Assembly: GCA_900542765.1 (NCBI GenBank)
Contig: UQOX01000010.1
Span: 1-64,000, forward strand
Direction: 5' to 3'
DNA from: an uncultured Porphyromonadaceae bacterium
GTDB taxonomy: Bacteria; Bacteroidota; Bacteroidia; Bacteroidales; UBA11471
Length of the DNA stretch: 64,000 nucleotides
In this document: one piece after another, positions 1-7,515 of the stretch
Layout: each line of letters starts with the position of its first letter
Numbering within the stretch: the stretch's first letter is position 1
Program-made: the position numbers and the translations under genes
The notes under the pieces: generated by a model
Told to the model about the DNA's origin: nothing
Databases searched by the model: none
Seen by the model: only the letters and a program-made list of their open reading frames with translations

Positions 1-39
1 TAAAGAGTTCTGCTGTCTGATACAAGAGGATAAATTGAA

Positions 40-1476
40 TTGATAGAACTCACCAGTAATAATTTACGTACATATTTCAATTATATATACAAAGATAAAA
101 AACAGAGTATTTATACATCCTTGCGACTGAATCATACCAAGAATACAAATGATATATGGAGTAGACAGACATTCAGTAATACCACAGAGGCTTGTACCAT
201 GCAAGAAAACCGCTTCTCGGCCAATCTGTCGCCTGCATTGTCGTTATGGTACGAACGAGCGTTAAAAAACGATCAACGGTTACGCATGGACTGGTATGGT
301 AGTTTCGGGAATAACGACTTCACGCGCTGGTATGCCTATCGCACCGATGATGTAATAACATCGGCCTATGACAATTCGACCGAGGAATATAGTTGGTATG
401 GGCGGTTTAAAATCAATTATACCAAAACATTCAAAAATCGATCTACATTCAATGTGGAAGCCAATCAGGACTTTACCCGTACCGACGACCGCAATACGCG
501 TGAAGGCGCAGTGTCCGATGTATATTTGAATCGTGCTAATACCCAATTATATCTGACATACAATTATAAGATAAAAAATCGTCTGAATTTGCGTTTACGA
601 TTGGCAGAACGATTATCATTCAGTCAAACGGGAGTGGATACCTATTTTGAACATATGTTTGTACCTTCTTTTCAAATGACCTATATGTATAAAGAACATA
701 CGTTGCAGATGGTTGCTGAGACGTCGGGAGCGTCTCCCGGCATTTCCAATCTCACAGCAACGGAATATAGACGTAATATTTATGAGGTTTCTGTGGGAAA
801 TCCCGAATTGAAGGACTGGCGGAAATATCAAATCGGCGCTATTTATTCATGGGGTGTAGACCGATTCTTCTTGGGTGCAGGTTTTGTATTCGGTGGAGAT
901 TATCGTTCGCCATACACCAATATCGAATATGATGCCGGCAGAGGTCTGTTTGTACGGCAGCAGCGAAGCAGTGGCAACTCACTCTCTCAGAATTATGAAT
1001 TGCAGTTGCAATATAGTATTATACCGCAAAAGTTGACAATTGAGGTGTATGGAAATTATAAGCACGAAAAGTTAGCCTATTGGAAAACGATATATGGCGA
1101 TTCATACGACGTGTCGATCGATTGTTATTTTTTCCATAAAGGTTGGTCGCTTTCGGCCGGCTATTCTCCGAAACATTCATATATGGAGAAATCGGGCGTA
1201 AAAATCGAGGCGTCAGGAGGCTTTGACTTTAATGTCGGGTATGCCATCAAAGGGTGGAACATTCAATTCAGGGCATTGAGCCCTTTTATGAAAACAACTT
1301 TCAAAGGTTGGTATGAGAGAGATGCCTACTCGCAAGTCAATGAAGCACGTTACTTCCGTACTTATGACAATATGTTCGAGCTGACAGTCAATTATCGGTT
1401 TACATACGGTAAGAAAAAGCATAAGTTTCACAATGTGGAAATAAAAGATATAAACCAGTCGACAATCTTGGAATAG
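40..1476 (+). CDS. C-terminal part of an outer-membrane beta-barrel protein (5'-truncated or broken)
   Basis: The product reads as a long series of alternating hydrophobic/aromatic strands and ends in a strand followed by a GKKKHK tail, as in the barrel of Bacteroidetes TonB-receptor-like proteins (OMP_b-brl_3 type). It has no signal peptide, plug or carboxypeptidase-like N-terminal domain; complete relatives are usually 700-900 residues and this has at most 478. The frame does not run in from upstream: in-frame TAA codons lie at 1-3 and 31-33, and the other two frames close at 16-18 and 41-43. The only initiator near the 5' end is TTG at 40. I therefore read it as the 3' fragment of a frameshifted or interrupted gene. 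Family assignment is good; intactness is doubtful. Confidence 0.6.
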   Translation: MIELTSNNLRTYFNYIYKDKKQSIYTSLRLNHTKNTNDIWSRQTFSNTTEACTMQENRFSANLSPALSLWYERALKNDQRLRMDWYGSFGNNDFTRWYAYRTDDVITSAYDNSTEEYSWYGRFKINYTKTFKNRSTFNVEANQDFTRTDDRNTREGAVSDVYLNRANTQLYLTYNYKIKNRLNLRLRLAERLSFSQTGVDTYFEHMFVPSFQMTYMYKEHTLQMVAETSGASPGISNLTATEYRRNIYEVSVGNPELKDWRKYQIGAIYSWGVDRFFLGAGFVFGGDYRSPYTNIEYDAGRGLFVRQQRSSGNSLSQNYELQLQYSIIPQKLTIEVYGNYKHEKLAYWKTIYGDSYDVSIDCYFFHKGWSLSAGYSPKHSYMEKSGVKIEASGGFDFNVGYAIKGWNIQFRALSPFMKTTFKGWYERDAYSQVNEARYFRTYDNMFELTVNYRFTYGKKKHKFHNVEIKDINQSTILE

Positions 1477-1577
1477 TATAAAATTGTGGCGGTATAGAAA
1501 TTTGCGCCGGGTACGTTCGGCGACGGCGGAGCGGCACGGCAGGCGGTGGAGTGAAGTGTCTCTTTTTGCCGTCGGGT

Positions 1578-1609
1578 TTTGAAATGTTTCCCGGAAAAGG
1601 CTATCTTTG
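1578..1609 (+). promoter_or_regulatory. sigma-ABfr-type promoter upstream of queC
   Basis: TTTG at 1578-1581, 20-bp spacer, TATCTTTG at 1602-1609, matching the Bacteroidetes -33/-7 consensus. It would give a leader of about 190 nt before queC. I looked in the 1477-1810 gap for a preQ1-type riboswitch and saw no convincing aptamer; apart from this promoter I see nothing else there. Confidence 0.6.
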
Positions 1610-1810
1610 TCCCCGAAAAAAATGTTGCGGTCGGGCCGATGACCATTTTGTCGTGGCCTGTCGCATAGGTATAATGAATGAGGTCGTCCTCTTCCGTGTG
1701 CTTGAACACCACGTAAAAAACAAGAATTTACCTGCTTTCCCGCCTTTTCCTCTCCCCGGCGGGGACGTTCACCTGCGAAAGACTCGGCTTCTCTTTAATG
1801 GTATAAGAAT

Positions 1811-2473
1811 ATGAAACAGAATGAGAGTGCCTTGGTGTGCCTTTCGGGCGGACAGGATTCCACCACATGTCTTTATTGGGCTTTGAAAAACTTCGACCAT
1901 GTCGAGGCGGTGTGCTTCTCTTACGGACAGAAACATGCCCTCGAAGTGGAGGTGGCCCGTCGCATCGCCGGGAAAGCCGGCGTGGAATTTTCGCTGCTCG
2001 ACCTGTCGCTGCTGGGCCAGATGACGCACAACGCCCTTACTGACGCATCGGTGGTGATGGACAAGGAGAAACCGGCCGACGCCCTGCCCAATACCTTTGT
2101 GCCCGGACGCAATATGTTGTTTCTCACCCTGGCGGCCATAAAGGCTTATGAAAAGGGGATCCGAAATCTGGTGACGGGCGTTTCGCAGACCGATTTCAGC
2201 GGCTACCCCGATTGCCGCGATACCTTTATCCGCTCGCTCAACGTGTCGCTCAACTTGGCCATGGAGAGTCAGTTTGTGATACACACGCCGCTCATGTGGC
2301 TCGACAAGGAGCAGGAGTGGGAGTTGGCCGATGAGTTGGGGGTGTTTGACCTTGTGCGCAACGAGACCCTTACCTGCTACAACGGTGTGATGGCCGACGG
2401 CTGCGGCGAATGTCCCGCCTGCAAGTTGCGCCGTGCCGGCCTCGAACGTTATCTGCTGCGTCGCGGTAGATAA
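1811..2473 (+). CDS. queC: 7-cyano-7-deazaguanine synthase QueC
   Basis: QueC is the cytosolic ATP-dependent enzyme converting 7-carboxy-7-deazaguanine to preQ0 on the way to queuosine. The PP-loop motif SGGQDSTT lies at residues 12-19. Near the C-terminus the zinc-binding cysteines occur as CYNG...CGECPAC. At 220 residues it has normal family length. The ATG at 1811 places the PP-loop at the expected distance from the N-terminus. It is monocistronic, and the next gene is convergent. No queD, queE or queF is adjacent, so the rest of the pathway must lie elsewhere. Confidence 0.95.
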   Translation: MKQNESALVCLSGGQDSTTCLYWALKNFDHVEAVCFSYGQKHALEVEVARRIAGKAGVEFSLLDLSLLGQMTHNALTDASVVMDKEKPADALPNTFVPGRNMLFLTLAAIKAYEKGIRNLVTGVSQTDFSGYPDCRDTFIRSLNVSLNLAMESQFVIHTPLMWLDKEQEWELADELGVFDLVRNETLTCYNGVMADGCGECPACKLRRAGLERYLLRRGR

Positions 2474-2497
2474 CCATCGGGTAGGCGGTTGAGGCCG

Positions 2498-3526
2498 TTA
2501 CCCTTCGCGATGAAAACGGGCGGTCGGTATGCACTCCTGTTGTGCGGTGAAGCGCGGGAAGAAACGGCGAAGTCCTTCTATGACGCCGACCTCGGTAACC
2601 ATTGTCAAGACAAATACGAGCATGTAGGCCGGGTTGCCGTCGGGCAGCCAGTGCGCCACCACTTGCTGGTAGGTGTGGAAGATGGGCCAGTGTGTCCCGA
2701 ATACGATAATCGAATAGCGCCCGAAATAGGAGATGAAAGGCAGGTGGCGCATGGCTTTGCACAAGAAGACGATGACGAGCGTCCCGCCGATGCCGCAGAA
2801 ATAGAACCCCAGGAAATATTGGGGCAACAAAAGTTCGTGCAGACGTATGGGTGCGGCCAGCAGCCATACCGCCACCCCCAGCGGTAAAGTCGAAGCATAG
2901 AGATATTTGTCGCGCGGGGAGTAGGGAAGGAAGTTCCCCCGTTTGAGCCAGGTGCCGATGTGGAAAAACGGCAGGGCCACGAGAGCCGTCCCGATATAAT
3001 AGGGGAGGACAATGCCTGCTTTGGCCAGCAGCCAGCCCCCGGTGGCCAGCAACCACACGGCAATGTCGAGCCGCCACGATTTGCAGAGGAGGTGCAGGCC
3101 GTAGTAGAGGAGGTTTACCTCGAAGAGGGCGGTGAGAAACCACAACGGTGAGTTGTGATAGGTGGAGCCGGTGCGCAGAATCTCCCAAAAGGGCCACCAG
3201 GAAAGACGTTCATAAGCAGTTGTATCGCCATCGGTCAGCCGGCCGATACCCCATGAAGCAGCGTCGTACAAGTAAGTAAAAGTGTAGAAAAAGAGAAGTG
3301 GAATAATGAGATTGTTGATTTTTTTTACGCCGAACTCTTGTATGCCGCTGTATTTTTTGAAGAAGATGCCCGACAGGAAAAAGTAGAGAGGCATGCGGAA
3401 GGAGTCGAAAAACACACCCCACGAATAGCGCGTGAGGTCGGGGTGTATATGGGCAAAAACCACCAACAAGATGCAGAATCCTTTGGCCAGGTCGATGTAT
3501 TCGATGCGCTCCTTTTTTATCGGCAT
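2498..3526 (-). CDS. acyltransferase family 3 membrane protein (OafA/NodX-like)
   Basis: Integral membrane O-acyltransferase, probably acetylating a surface glycan or lipid. The N-terminus has the family signature ERIEYIDLAKGFCILLVVFAH with the catalytic-type histidine, then RMPLYFFLSGIFF, followed by about ten hydrophobic segments up to residue 342. I chose the ATG at 3526 (MPIKKERIEYID) because it starts just before the conserved segment and sits 26 bp from a good promoter. The longer open frame back to 3778 translates through an intergenic repeat and is not coding. The substrate cannot be told from sequence. Confidence 0.85.
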   Translation of the reverse strand: MPIKKERIEYIDLAKGFCILLVVFAHIHPDLTRYSWGVFFDSFRMPLYFFLSGIFFKKYSGIQEFGVKKINNLIIPLLFFYTFTYLYDAASWGIGRLTDGDTTAYERLSWWPFWEILRTGSTYHNSPLWFLTALFEVNLLYYGLHLLCKSWRLDIAVWLLATGGWLLAKAGIVLPYYIGTALVALPFFHIGTWLKRGNFLPYSPRDKYLYASTLPLGVAVWLLAAPIRLHELLLPQYFLGFYFCGIGGTLVIVFLCKAMRHLPFISYFGRYSIIVFGTHWPIFHTYQQVVAHWLPDGNPAYMLVFVLTMVTEVGVIEGLRRFFPRFTAQQECIPTARFHREG

Positions 3527-3551
3527 GCTCTTTTCTATACTTTTCCGGGGG

Positions 3552-3583
3552 CAAAGATAGCGAAAGGCGAGAGCAGGAACAAA
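3552..3583 (-). promoter_or_regulatory. promoter of the acyltransferase gene, inside the 85-bp repeat
   Basis: Read on the minus strand: TTTG (3583-3580), 20-bp spacer, TATCTTTG (3559-3552). This fits the Bacteroidetes consensus and leaves a leader of roughly 20 nt to the ATG at 3526. Confidence 0.65.
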
Positions 3584-3690
3584 CAAGGAAACGAAGTTTT
3601 CGAGTTTGGTTACGCCGAGCCGCCTCCTGTATTCTGTAAAGATAGCGAAAGGCGAGTGCAGCGGCAAGGAGCGAGGACGAAATTTTCGGG
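3552..3690 (-). repeat. 85-bp intergenic repeat, copy set A (one full unit plus a diverged unit)
   Basis: The unit beginning CAAAGATAGCGAAAGGCGAG at 3552 recurs 85 bp later (3637: TAAAGATAGCGAAAGGCGAG), after which the second copy diverges by about 3690. The same unit forms a two-and-a-fraction copy array at 55315-55494. Shared blocks include GAAACGAAGTTTTCGAGT and GCCGAGCCGCCTCCTGT. Both arrays lie directly upstream of a minus-strand gene. Confidence 0.85.
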
Positions 3691-3901
3691 AGTTGCCGGT
3701 GCCGGGCAAAGACCGGCCGTTGCCGGTGACGGGATTCGCAAGGGCAAAAAAGGGGCAGGTGCATGACTCCTGCCCCAAACGGGAATTTCATAAAACGCAG
3801 GTCGCGACGGGGCATGGATTTCCCGTCAGGACGGGGAGTGACATTCCTGTGCGCCGGGCAGGCATGATGAAAGCCGTGAAAGAAAATGAGTGATATTAAA
3901 T

Positions 3902-3933
3902 TTTGTCAGACCGCGAACAATGCCCTATCTTTG
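3902..3933 (+). promoter_or_regulatory. promoter of the GT2 gene with very short leader
   Basis: TTTG at 3902-3905, 20-bp spacer, TATCTTTG at 3926-3933. The ATG of the next gene is at 3952, so the 5' UTR can only be about a dozen nucleotides. This also excludes the upstream in-frame ATG at 3886 as the translation start. Confidence 0.7.
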
Positions 3934-3951
3934 TGGAACAATTTAGACATT

Positions 3952-4962
3952 ATGGCTGCAACCAAACCTTTTTTTTCGATTATCATTCCCGTCTACAACC
4001 GCCCCGACGAGGTGCGGGAACTGCTCGAAAGTCTCGATGTGCAGACCTGCAAGGATTTTGAGCTCCTCCTCGTCGAAGATGGCTCCACGCGCCGTTGCGA
4101 CGAGGTGGCGCGCGAGTATGCCGACCGCATGATCATCCGCTATTTCTACAAGGAAAATTCGGGGCGCAGCCTCACCCGTAACTATGGCATGGAGCGGGCC
4201 GAAGGCCGTTATCTGGTCTTTTTCGACTCCGACTGCATTATCCCTCCCGCCTATTTTGAGACCGTGCGCCGTCGGCTCGACGAGCACCCTGTCGATTGTT
4301 ACGGAGGTCCCGATGCGGCCCACAGCTCTTTCTCGCGTTTGCAGAAGGCGATAAACTATGCCATGACGTCGTTTTTTACGACCGGGGGCATTCGTGGCGG
4401 GAAAGGCTCGATGGAGAAGTTTACGCCGCGCACGTTCAATATGGGATTTTCCAAGGAGGTGTACGACCGGGTGGGCGGCTTTGCCGATATGTTCGGCGAA
4501 GACATCGACCTGTCGTTGCGCATACGCGATGCCGGTTTCACGACGGCGCTTTTCCGCGACGCCTATGTCTATCACAAGCGGCGGGTGAGTTTCCGCTCGT
4601 TCTACCGTCAGGTCTATGTCTTTGGTATGGCACGGGTCGATTTGTATCGGTTGCACCCCGAGTCGTTGAAGGTGGTGCATCTCTTGCCGGCTTGCTTTGT
4701 GTTGGGTACGGCGGCGTTGGTTGTCGGAGCCTTCTTCTGGCCGTGGACCCTGTTGCCGCTGGCGTTCTATTACGGGTTGTTGTTTCTCGAATCACTTGTC
4801 AAGAACCGGAGCCTGCCCATTGCCCTGCTCTCGCTTCTTACCTGCACCATACAGCTCGGGGGGTATGGTCTTGGTTTCCTGAAAGCCTTTATCACCAAAG
4901 TCGTTTTGAAAAAGAAGGTCGACCGCGAAGCCGAGTTGGCCAAGCATTACAAGAAAAAATAA
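3952..4962 (+). CDS. family 2 glycosyltransferase with C-terminal membrane segments
   Basis: GT-A fold transferase using a nucleotide-sugar donor. It opens with FFSIIIPVYNRPDEV, followed by VEDGST, the metal-binding FFDSDC near residue 93, and GGFADMFGEDIDLSLRI with the acidic catalytic motif. Two or three hydrophobic segments after about residue 240 suggest membrane anchoring, as in enzymes acting on lipid-linked saccharides. The start at 3952 is favoured over 3886 because the promoter lies between them. It is convergent with the UDP-xylose synthase gene behind a strong terminator. Donor and acceptor are unknown. Confidence 0.85.
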   Translation: MAATKPFFSIIIPVYNRPDEVRELLESLDVQTCKDFELLLVEDGSTRRCDEVAREYADRMIIRYFYKENSGRSLTRNYGMERAEGRYLVFFDSDCIIPPAYFETVRRRLDEHPVDCYGGPDAAHSSFSRLQKAINYAMTSFFTTGGIRGGKGSMEKFTPRTFNMGFSKEVYDRVGGFADMFGEDIDLSLRIRDAGFTTALFRDAYVYHKRRVSFRSFYRQVYVFGMARVDLYRLHPESLKVVHLLPACFVLGTAALVVGAFFWPWTLLPLAFYYGLLFLESLVKNRSLPIALLSLLTCTIQLGGYGLGFLKAFITKVVLKKKVDREAELAKHYKKK

Positions 4963-5009
4963 TCACTCTGCCCGTTTCGGTAACGGAATGTTCCCCTTCG
5001 TCATAACAG

Positions 5010-5045
5010 TTGCGCCGCGCTTCCAAGAGAGGAAGCGCGGCGCAA
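5010..5045. terminator. bidirectional terminator between convergent genes
   Basis: Perfect 15-bp stem (TTGCGCCGCGCTTCC at 5010-5024 with its complement at 5031-5045) and a 6-nt loop. It sits between the convergent GT2 and UDP-xylose synthase genes. Confidence 0.75.
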
Positions 5046-5071
5046 TGCTTTGTTGCCGGTGACCTGTGCCG

Positions 5072-6010
5072 TTACAAGATGCGGCGGAAGTAGTCGATGG
5101 TCTCGCGCAAGCCGTCTTCGAGGGCGATGTGCGGTTGCCAGTCGAGCTTCTCCTTGGCCAGAGAAATGTCGGGCTTGCGTTGGGTCGGGTCGTCGGAGGG
5201 AAGCGGCATGAAGACGATTTTCGATTTCGAACCGGTCAGTTGCAGAATCTTCTCGGCCAGTTCGAGCATGGTAAATTCTCCGGGATTACCCAGGTTGACG
5301 GGCCCCGTGAAGTCGTCGCCCGTGCGTTCCATCATGCGCACCATGCCTTCGATGAGGTCGGTGACATACTGGAACGAGCGGGTCTGTTGCCCGGTGCCGT
5401 AGATGGTGATGTCTTTCCCTTGCAAAGCCTGCACGATGAAGTTCGACACCACGCGGCCGTCCTGCGGGTGCATGTTGGGGCCGTAGGTGTTGAAGATGCG
5501 AATGATTTTCACCTTCACCCCTTCGCGGCGGTGGTAGTCCATGAAGAGGGTCTCGGCGCAGCGTTTGCCCTCGTCATAGCAGGAGCGCAAGCCTATGGGG
5601 TTGACGTTGCCCCAGTAGCTCTCGACCTGCGGGTGTACCTGCGGGTCGCCGTAGACTTCGCTGGTCGAGGCTTGCAGGACGGTTGCCCCGGTGCGCTTGG
5701 CGATGCCCAGCACGTTGATGGAACCCATGATGGAGGCTTTGATGGTCTGTATCGGGTCGTATTGGTAGTGAATGGGCGAAGCCGGGCAGGCAAGGTTGTA
5801 TATTTCGTCGATTTCGACAAAGTAGGGCATGGTGATGTCGTGTCGTACGACTTCAAAATGCGGATTCTTCATCAGCGGAATGATATTGTCCTTGTTGCCG
5901 GTAAAGAAGTTGTCGAGGCAGATGACCTCGTGCCCCTCATTGAGCAGCCGTTCGCAAAGGTGCGAGCCGATAAATCCGGCTCCGCCGGTAACCAGAATGC
6001 GTTTTCTCAT
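5072..6010 (-). CDS. uxs: UDP-glucuronic acid decarboxylase (UDP-xylose synthase)
   Basis: Cytosolic NAD-dependent short-chain dehydrogenase that makes UDP-xylose from UDP-glucuronate. The Rossmann motif GGAGFIG is at residues 9-15. The catalytic Y-x3-K occurs in SCYDEGKR (Tyr145, Lys149), preceded by STSEVYGDP, and the [17 protein letters not shown] context is typical of UXS rather than generic epimerases. [18 protein letters not shown] is also characteristic. Its 312 residues match the soluble bacterial form. It sits next to a membrane GT2, consistent with making surface glycan. A weak -7-like box (GATATTTG on the minus strand, 6040-6033) precedes the ATG. Confidence 0.9.
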   Translation of the reverse strand: MRKRILVTGGAGFIGSHLCERLLNEGHEVICLDNFFTGNKDNIIPLMKNPHFEVVRHDITMPYFVEIDEIYNLACPASPIHYQYDPIQTIKASIMGSINVLGIAKRTGATVLQASTSEVYGDPQVHPQVESYWGNVNPIGLRSCYDEGKRCAETLFMDYHRREGVKVKIIRIFNTYGPNMHPQDGRVVSNFIVQALQGKDITIYGTGQQTRSFQYVTDLIEGMVRMMERTGDDFTGPVNLGNPGEFTMLELAEKILQLTGSKSKIVFMPLPSDDPTQRKPDISLAKEKLDWQPHIALEDGLRETIDYFRRIL

Positions 6011-6167
6011 GATTTCAAGTTTTTGTTACGGGCAAATATCGTTATAAAAAACGGAAAAACCGCCGTGTCGGCTCTATTTCTGCAAGGTGACCGGCCGATT
6101 TTTGTCCCGAAATATTTTATGCCCGAAGAAAAAATGACTATCTTTCCCGAAAATCTTTCCGGCCATC

Positions 6168-6866
6168 ATGGAGAAAAAAGAGAAGTTGGTCATTACCGAG
6201 TGGGCGATGGAAGACCGCCCTCGCGAAAAACTCATGCTCAAAGGCACGCGGGCGCTCTCTTCGGCCGAGTTGATTGCCATACTCATCGGCTCGGGCAACA
6301 AGCGGGAGACGGCCGTGGAGCTTTCGCAACGTATCTTGAATTCTGTGGGAGGCAGCCTCAATTCGCTGAGCAAACTTTCGGTCGATGAGCTCACGCGGGC
6401 GTTCGACGGCATCGGCGAGGCCAAGGCCGTCAGCATCATTGCCGCCCTCGAACTGGGCCGGCGGCGCAAAAGCGAAGAGGTGGCCCAACGGCGGCGCATT
6501 ACCACCAGCCGTGAGGCTTATGAGTGGATTTACCCACAGTTGGCCGACCTGCCCCAAGAGGAGTTCTGGGTGGTGCTGCTCAGCCCCGCCAATCGCATCA
6601 TCGACACCGTGCGGGTGAGCCAGGGCGGGACGACGGCGACGCTGGTCGATATGCGGTTGCTCTTCAAGCCGGCGCTTTTGCAACAAGCCTCCTCGCTCAT
6701 GCTTTTCCATAATCACCCTTCGGGGAGTTGCTTCCCCAGTCGGGCCGATGACCAGTTGACGCAGAAAATCAAGTCGGCGGCCGAGTTGTTCGACATTCGC
6801 GTGCTCGACCATCTCATCGTGACCGACACCACCTATTTTTCCTATGCCGATGAGGGCCGGTTGTGA
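6168..6866 (+). CDS. radC: RadC family protein (JAMM/MPN domain)
   Basis: The N-terminal helix-hairpin-helix-like part (LSSAELIAILIGSG; FDGIGEAKA) is followed by a JAB/MPN metalloprotease-like domain with the zinc motif HNHPSG plus a downstream Asp (His181, His183, Asp194). The 232-residue length is standard for RadC/UPF0758. The family is traditionally called DNA repair protein, but its biochemical role is not settled. A possible promoter box TATCTTTC lies at 6139-6146, some 20 bp before the ATG. It is monocistronic and convergent with the next gene. Confidence 0.92.
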   Translation: MEKKEKLVITEWAMEDRPREKLMLKGTRALSSAELIAILIGSGNKRETAVELSQRILNSVGGSLNSLSKLSVDELTRAFDGIGEAKAVSIIAALELGRRRKSEEVAQRRRITTSREAYEWIYPQLADLPQEEFWVVLLSPANRIIDTVRVSQGGTTATLVDMRLLFKPALLQQASSLMLFHNHPSGSCFPSRADDQLTQKIKSAAELFDIRVLDHLIVTDTTYFSYADEGRL

Positions 6867-6911
6867 TGCCGTTCTCGACTCGGCGGCAGGAAGTCTCCTT
6901 CTGTGAAATGA

Positions 6912-6950
6912 AAAGGGCGGGAAACGATGTAGTGCCGTTTCCCGCCCTTT
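6912..6950. terminator. bidirectional terminator radC / carbonic-anhydrase-like gene
   Basis: 15-bp perfect inverted repeat (AAAGGGCGGGAAACG at 6912-6926, complement at 6936-6950) between convergent genes. The A/T ends of the stem provide short U tracts in both directions. Confidence 0.7.
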
Positions 6951-6977
6951 GATGCGTATTCTCGAAAGAGTCCGGGT

Positions 6978-7496
6978 CTATTCTTCTTCGTACCAGCGTG
7001 AGTACATCAGGTAGTTGTGGGCGATTTTCTGGTTGAGCTCTTTCGACTGTTCGGGGTCGACCTTCTTGATGAACTTGGCCGGGGTACCGCCCCACAGCTC
7101 GCCGGGGCCGATGACGGTCTTGCTCAGCACCACGGCGCCCGCGGCGACAATGGCGCCTTCGCCCACGACGACATGGTCGAGCACGACGGCGCCCATGCCA
7201 ACGAGGGCGCCGTCGCATATCTTGGCGCCGTGTATGGTGACGTTATGGCCTATCGACACGTCGTTGCCGATTTCGATGACCGATTTCTCATAGAGGGTGT
7301 GCAGGACCGAGCCGTCCTGTATGTTCACCCGGTTGCCGATGGTGATGGTGTTTACGTCGCCGCGCAGCACCGTGTTGTACCAGATGCTGCATTCGTCGCC
7401 CATGGTTACGTCGCCCACGACCACGGCGGTCTCGGCCAGGAAGCAATCTTTTCCTGTCTTGGGGGTGAATCCCCGCACTTTTCTTATCAATGCCAT
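6978..7496 (-). CDS. gamma-carbonic anhydrase family protein (left-handed beta-helix)
   Basis: Hexapeptide-repeat protein of the gamma-CA/YrdA group, 172 residues. Three histidines equivalent to the zinc ligands of archaeal Cam are present: His66 (VLHT), His84 and His89 (IGHNVTIHG). The acidic loop that carries the proton-shuttle Glu in Cam is not recognisable, so as in YrdA or PaaY the activity may be weak or different. It lies 19 bp downstream of the M24 peptidase gene on the same strand and is probably cotranscribed with it. Confidence 0.85.
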   Translation of the reverse strand: MALIRKVRGFTPKTGKDCFLAETAVVVGDVTMGDECSIWYNTVLRGDVNTITIGNRVNIQDGSVLHTLYEKSVIEIGNDVSIGHNVTIHGAKICDGALVGMGAVVLDHVVVGEGAIVAAGAVVLSKTVIGPGELWGGTPAKFIKKVDPEQSKELNQKIAHNYLMYSRWYEEE

Positions 7497-7515
7497 ATTT
7501 TTTTCTCCTTTTTTA

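Noticed and set aside
1477..1810. preQ1 riboswitch before queC
   Set aside because: The leader is long enough, but I found neither the preQ1-I nor the preQ1-II core sequence pattern.
1551..1814. 87-codon open frame overlapping the queC promoter and leader
   Set aside because: It starts upstream of the promoter boxes, has no recognisable motif and overlaps the queC start.
3526..3778. N-terminal extension of the acyltransferase frame up to 3778
   Set aside because: It translates the 85-bp repeat and lies upstream of the promoter; homology starts at MPIKKERIEYID.
5066..6388. 440-codon plus-strand frame opposite the UDP-xylose synthase gene
   Set aside because: The minus strand encodes a complete UXS with all motifs; the plus-strand frame also runs into radC.
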